A DNA stretch of 64,000 nucleotides, taken from Promicromonospora panici. GTDB lineage: Bacteria; Actinomycetota; Actinomycetes; Actinomycetales; Cellulomonadaceae. This document shows, piece by piece, positions 60,890 to 64,000 of the stretch. How positions within the stretch are numbered: the first letter of the stretch is position 1; every line of letters begins with the position of its first letter. A program made the position numbers and the translations under genes. The notes under the pieces are model-generated. The model was not told the origin of the DNA. It made no database searches and saw nothing but the letters and a program-made list of their open reading frames with translations. The stretch is taken from assembly GCF_900608595.1 (NCBI RefSeq), contig NZ_UWYY01000014.1, forward strand, positions 124,001 to 188,000, given 5' to 3'.

Positions 60890-63800
60890 GGTGCCTCGGA
60901 GCCGGTCAGCGTGCGGGCGCCGGCAGACGCGCCGTTCGGTGAACCGGTGGTGACGGCCTCGATCAGCGTCCGGGCCCTCGCGTCGAACGAATGGTGTTCC
61001 GCGATCTCCGCGGCGACCTTGGCCTTTCCCGAGTCGGTCGGGTAGTAGCAGAGCGAGTCGAGCGCGTAGGACCAGGCCAGTTCGAGCCAGTTCCGATAGA
61101 TCGCCACGCGACCGCCGAGAACTTCATCGAGACCCGCCACCTCGTCGGACAGAAGGTTGCCGCCCGCGGCGAGGACGTCGAACACCTGGGACGAGATCAG
61201 GCCGAGGTCGCGGAGCTCGGGCCGATGATCGACGGTCACGTAGTGCGCCGTCTGGTAGACCTCTCGCAGCTCGTCCAGGCTTCGGATGGGGTCACCGATG
61301 TACTGGGGAGGGATCTGTTCGTCCCAACCGCGGCCGTGAACCCGGAAGCGGCCACCGACCCGGAAGGACTGATGGATCGATCCGTACACGGATACCTGCC
61401 GCCAGGACTGTGGGTCGCCGACGTGCACCGACGTGATGTCCGGCACGGGAAACGCGGACGTGACGAAGAATTTCTCCGGATCCGTACAGTTCAGCAGCGG
61501 TCGGACGGCGATGCGTTCCCGGGTCCACAGCTGCTTGCACCACAGCGGTGCGGCGGAGAACGCGTGATCGTATCCGCGCACGCGGTCCGGGTCGATACGG
61601 TCGACATCGTCGGTGGCCCAGAGCACGGTCGTGGCCGTGGCGGGGAGCGGCGGCTCCGTCACACCGTCGAGATCGACCGCGACGTCCGCGTCAATGGTGA
61701 AACCGGTGCTACGGCCGTCCTGGACAGCGGCCACCTGCCCGGCGCGCCGCAGGGCCGCCGCGAGCGACTCCGCGAATTCCACCGGCCCTGCCGGAGCATC
61801 CGACGCCCCACCCGAACGCGGGACGATCAGCCAGCGCCTTTGGTCTGGGTGCTCGGTGACCTGGAACTGCCCGGACAACCACATCGTCGCGGCGGCCCCG
61901 CCGGACCAGTGCGATGCTCCATGGACGTGCGGTGTGAGATTCCATCTTTCGAACGGGAAGGTGATTGTCGGGGCCTTGGGCCACGCGCCGCGGAATGTGC
62001 GGATGTCGTGCTTGGTGTCGGTGTCGGTGTCGTGCCGCTGGGCCCGGTGCGCTACGACAGTGGCGCGGACGCTGCTGGACAGCACGCAGCCGGCAGCGAC
62101 CCTGGCAGAGATTCTCCGCACGATGTCGTCCCCGAGCCACAGGCGGTCAAGGCGGGAGTCGAAGCCACGCACTGCCCGGACGTCGGACGTGCGGAGCACG
62201 AGCGGGAAGCCCGCCGACGGGGCGTCGACACCGTCGAGGTCGCCGAGGGCGGCGAGCGGGTATCCACGGAGAGCCGGCACGGGTTCCGTCGTTCCGCCGG
62301 GGTAGAACGATCCGGCGTCGACCAGCAGGCCGTGACTGTCCACCACGACCGGATGCGTCGGGACACCGGATTCACGGACCGTCGCCACCAGTTCCGCGAA
62401 CGTCTCCGGAGCTGTCGTCAGGCGCTGCCCCGGGCCGACGACCATGAGGACTTCGCCTCGGGCTGCTCGGACGGCGCCGTTGAGGAGCAGCGCGTCCGTG
62501 GCTCGGACGTCCTGGATGACCGCGGTGGGGAACGGCTGGAGGTCGAGGAGCGCGGCAAGCTGGTCGAAAGCGGGACCACCGCAGCGCGTTGTGACGATGA
62601 CCTCGTAGGAGATCGAGCCATCGGCGATCGCGACGGCTGCGGCGACCGACTCGAGGAGGTCACGCGGTACGGCATCGTGGACCACGAAGGTCGCGGTGAC
62701 ACGTTCTGCCGGGGCGTCGTACCGGTCCCATTCAGCACGGTCGACGACGTGCGAGCTCCAGGCGGGAACACCGGAACGGTGGACGGACGTGGTGTCCGGC
62801 CGGGTCGTGAGCACGGCACCAGGTACCGGCGGCGCGTCCGACTGCGCGAGCACCCGCTGTGCGAGTTCCACGGCATGGGCATCCCCGACGGTCGCGTCGA
62901 ACCCGCCGAGACCGACCAGGAACTCACGGCGAACGACGAGGCCGGGCAGGACGCAGTCCCGCGGGTCGGTGAAGCACGGCGTACCTTCTGGCGTGACGGC
63001 GCGGGCCGCCTCCGCGTCCCGCAGCGCCCGCAGCATGCGGGGGGTGAACTCCTCCGACCAGGTGAACGAGCGGTCGCAGAAGGCGATCGCGTCGCCCGTA
63101 GCCGTCGCGATCGCCACATTGAGCGCATCGGCGAGGTCGGGCGAGTCGAGCGCCACGTAACGCACACGCGAATCGCGGGTGGCGACCGCCTCGACCGCCA
63201 GGGCGGCGTCCTCGACCTGGAACGGGTCCAGAACCAGGAGTTCCCAGGCACCGTGGCGTTGCACGGCCCGAGGTCCGGCGATGCGGTCGTAGACGTACCG
63301 GAAGTCGTTCCCGCTCTCCCGGACGACGAGGATGAACGTCAAGGTGCCGGGGACACGCTCCTCGGGGAGGCTGTCCAGCGGGGCGTCCAGCAGGCCGGAC
63401 GCGATGTCGGTGTTCACGTCGCCGTCCAGCGCTCTACTGACCGCGCTCCAGGCGGCACCGAGTGTGATGTCCTCGGGCAGGCCGTGCCGTTCCGGGTCGT
63501 ACGGCAGCACGGTTCCGGGATGGCACGACCCCAGGAACGCGGCGAGCGGTGTTGCCCCCGTCGGCACCAGGCCGTCGGGAAGCCTGATGGGGTCGAACAG
63601 CGGACTGGTCGAGAGTCGCCGGCTGAACGCAGGCTCCGTGAGGTAGCGGACAAAGGTTCGAAGCTCGCCGCCGTCCAGAATGTCCCGGTTGCGGCTGACC
63701 CAGGCGTGCGACCAGAGGGGGTGCGGGCTCAGCCCCCGGCCGCTTCCGGCGAGGACGTAGTGGAAGACGGCGTCGTACCCGGTGCCGAACTCCAGACCAC

Positions 63801-63963
63801 ACTGGAGCTGGTACCACTCCACGTCGAAGATCCCGGACATCTCGACATGGCGGATGTCGGAGAGCTCCTGGTCGGTCAGCTCGGGCCTGAGGATGGTGGG
63901 CGCGACGTCGTCGTCGGCCGGAATGTCGTCGGGGCCTTCGTAGGGGTTCTCCGCATCCGACAT
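60886..63963 (-). CDS. 1025-residue multi-domain glycosyltransferase, third paralogue (degenerate GT-A domains)
   Basis: No transmembrane helix is seen. The protein starts with an acidic segment, then the IFDVEWYQLQCGLEF module (near 45) with SPHPLWSHAW. Two GT-A-like domains follow (about 205-430 and 440-690), both without a recognisable DxD: the first reads AIAFCDRSFTWSEEF where the metal site should be. The C-terminal GT-B domain (about 730-1010) has PVEFAESLAAALRRAGQ, VLWATDDVDRI, PLLNCTDPEKFF and SSQVFDVLAAGGNLLSDEVAG. It parallels the 52.0 kb protein along its whole length, so they are paralogues. GGAGGAG precedes ATG 63963. First gene of a minus-strand operon with the GH78 and DUF5722 genes. 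Confidence 0.8.
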   Translation of the reverse strand: MSDAENPYEGPDDIPADDDVAPTILRPELTDQELSDIRHVEMSGIFDVEWYQLQCGLEFGTGYDAVFHYVLAGSGRGLSPHPLWSHAWVSRNRDILDGGELRTFVRYLTEPAFSRRLSTSPLFDPIRLPDGLVPTGATPLAAFLGSCHPGTVLPYDPERHGLPEDITLGAAWSAVSRALDGDVNTDIASGLLDAPLDSLPEERVPGTLTFILVVRESGNDFRYVYDRIAGPRAVQRHGAWELLVLDPFQVEDAALAVEAVATRDSRVRYVALDSPDLADALNVAIATATGDAIAFCDRSFTWSEEFTPRMLRALRDAEAARAVTPEGTPCFTDPRDCVLPGLVVRREFLVGLGGFDATVGDAHAVELAQRVLAQSDAPPVPGAVLTTRPDTTSVHRSGVPAWSSHVVDRAEWDRYDAPAERVTATFVVHDAVPRDLLESVAAAVAIADGSISYEVIVTTRCGGPAFDQLAALLDLQPFPTAVIQDVRATDALLLNGAVRAARGEVLMVVGPGQRLTTAPETFAELVATVRESGVPTHPVVVDSHGLLVDAGSFYPGGTTEPVPALRGYPLAALGDLDGVDAPSAGFPLVLRTSDVRAVRGFDSRLDRLWLGDDIVRRISARVAAGCVLSSSVRATVVAHRAQRHDTDTDTKHDIRTFRGAWPKAPTITFPFERWNLTPHVHGASHWSGGAAATMWLSGQFQVTEHPDQRRWLIVPRSGGASDAPAGPVEFAESLAAALRRAGQVAAVQDGRSTGFTIDADVAVDLDGVTEPPLPATATTVLWATDDVDRIDPDRVRGYDHAFSAAPLWCKQLWTRERIAVRPLLNCTDPEKFFVTSAFPVPDITSVHVGDPQSWRQVSVYGSIHQSFRVGGRFRVHGRGWDEQIPPQYIGDPIRSLDELREVYQTAHYVTVDHRPELRDLGLISSQVFDVLAAGGNLLSDEVAGLDEVLGGRVAIYRNWLELAWSYALDSLCYYPTDSGKAKVAAEIAEHHSFDARARTLIEAVTTGSPNGASAGARTLTGSEAP

Positions 63964-64000
63964 CGTGGAGCTCCTCCAGGTGGTTGGGCGGGGTGACCGG

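Overview
The window is about 70% GC, densely coded and actinobacterial. An IdeR/DtxR iron regulator, a c-di-AMP riboswitch ahead of an NlpC/P60 hydrolase, a SARP/AfsR-type regulator, an LAxTG wall anchor and many GTG/TTG starts all fit. My best guess is Micrococcales (Promicromonosporaceae/Cellulomonadaceae type). That placement is inferred from gene content, not from a marker gene. No tRNA, rRNA, IS element, prophage or CRISPR array was seen.

Layout. 1-11.8 kb holds mostly core genes: an EcsC-like tail, ornithine aminotransferase, AspT-type aminotransferase, universal stress protein, riboswitch-controlled cell-wall hydrolase, IdeR, SerC, an MHYT membrane protein, a MarR-MFS operon and an orphan nuclease-like protein. 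11.9-24 kb is surface modification and transport: a purine permease, two OafA-like acyltransferases, a tandem pair of CAP lipoproteins, a Tat-exported PL8 polysaccharide lyase and two coupled sulfotransferases. 24-28.7 kb has a large SARP/NB-ARC/TPR regulator and two secreted proteins. 28.8-64 kb is a large surface-polysaccharide locus. It contains a Wzc-like tyrosine kinase, Wzx-like flippase, Wzy-like membrane protein, initiating sugar phosphotransferase, several GT2/GT4 transferases, hexapeptide acyltransferase, LAxTG protein, DUF4012 protein, RmlA, WecC-like dehydrogenase, RgpF-like protein, a third sulfotransferase, a DUF5722 glycosidase-like protein, a GH78 rhamnosidase, and three very large multi-domain glycosyltransferases of a shared architecture.

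How it works together (inference). The locus looks able to start a repeat unit on polyprenyl phosphate, extend it with rhamnose- and uronic-acid-containing sugars, add acyl and perhaps sulfate groups, flip and polymerise it, control chain length through the kinase, and trim it by lyase or glycosidases. Most genes sit in four tightly coupled runs with 4-nt ATGA/GTGA overlaps. The most unusual part is the trio of 1025-1236-residue glycosyltransferases and the sulfotransferases in the same neighbourhood.

Regulatory layer. Several core genes have a TAnnnT -10 box 6-8 nt before the start codon, implying leaderless mRNAs. A perfect TTAGC-3-GCTAA palindrome sits in the marR promoter. Long near-perfect hairpins lie at many gene ends, and some share sequence, so they form small repeat families.
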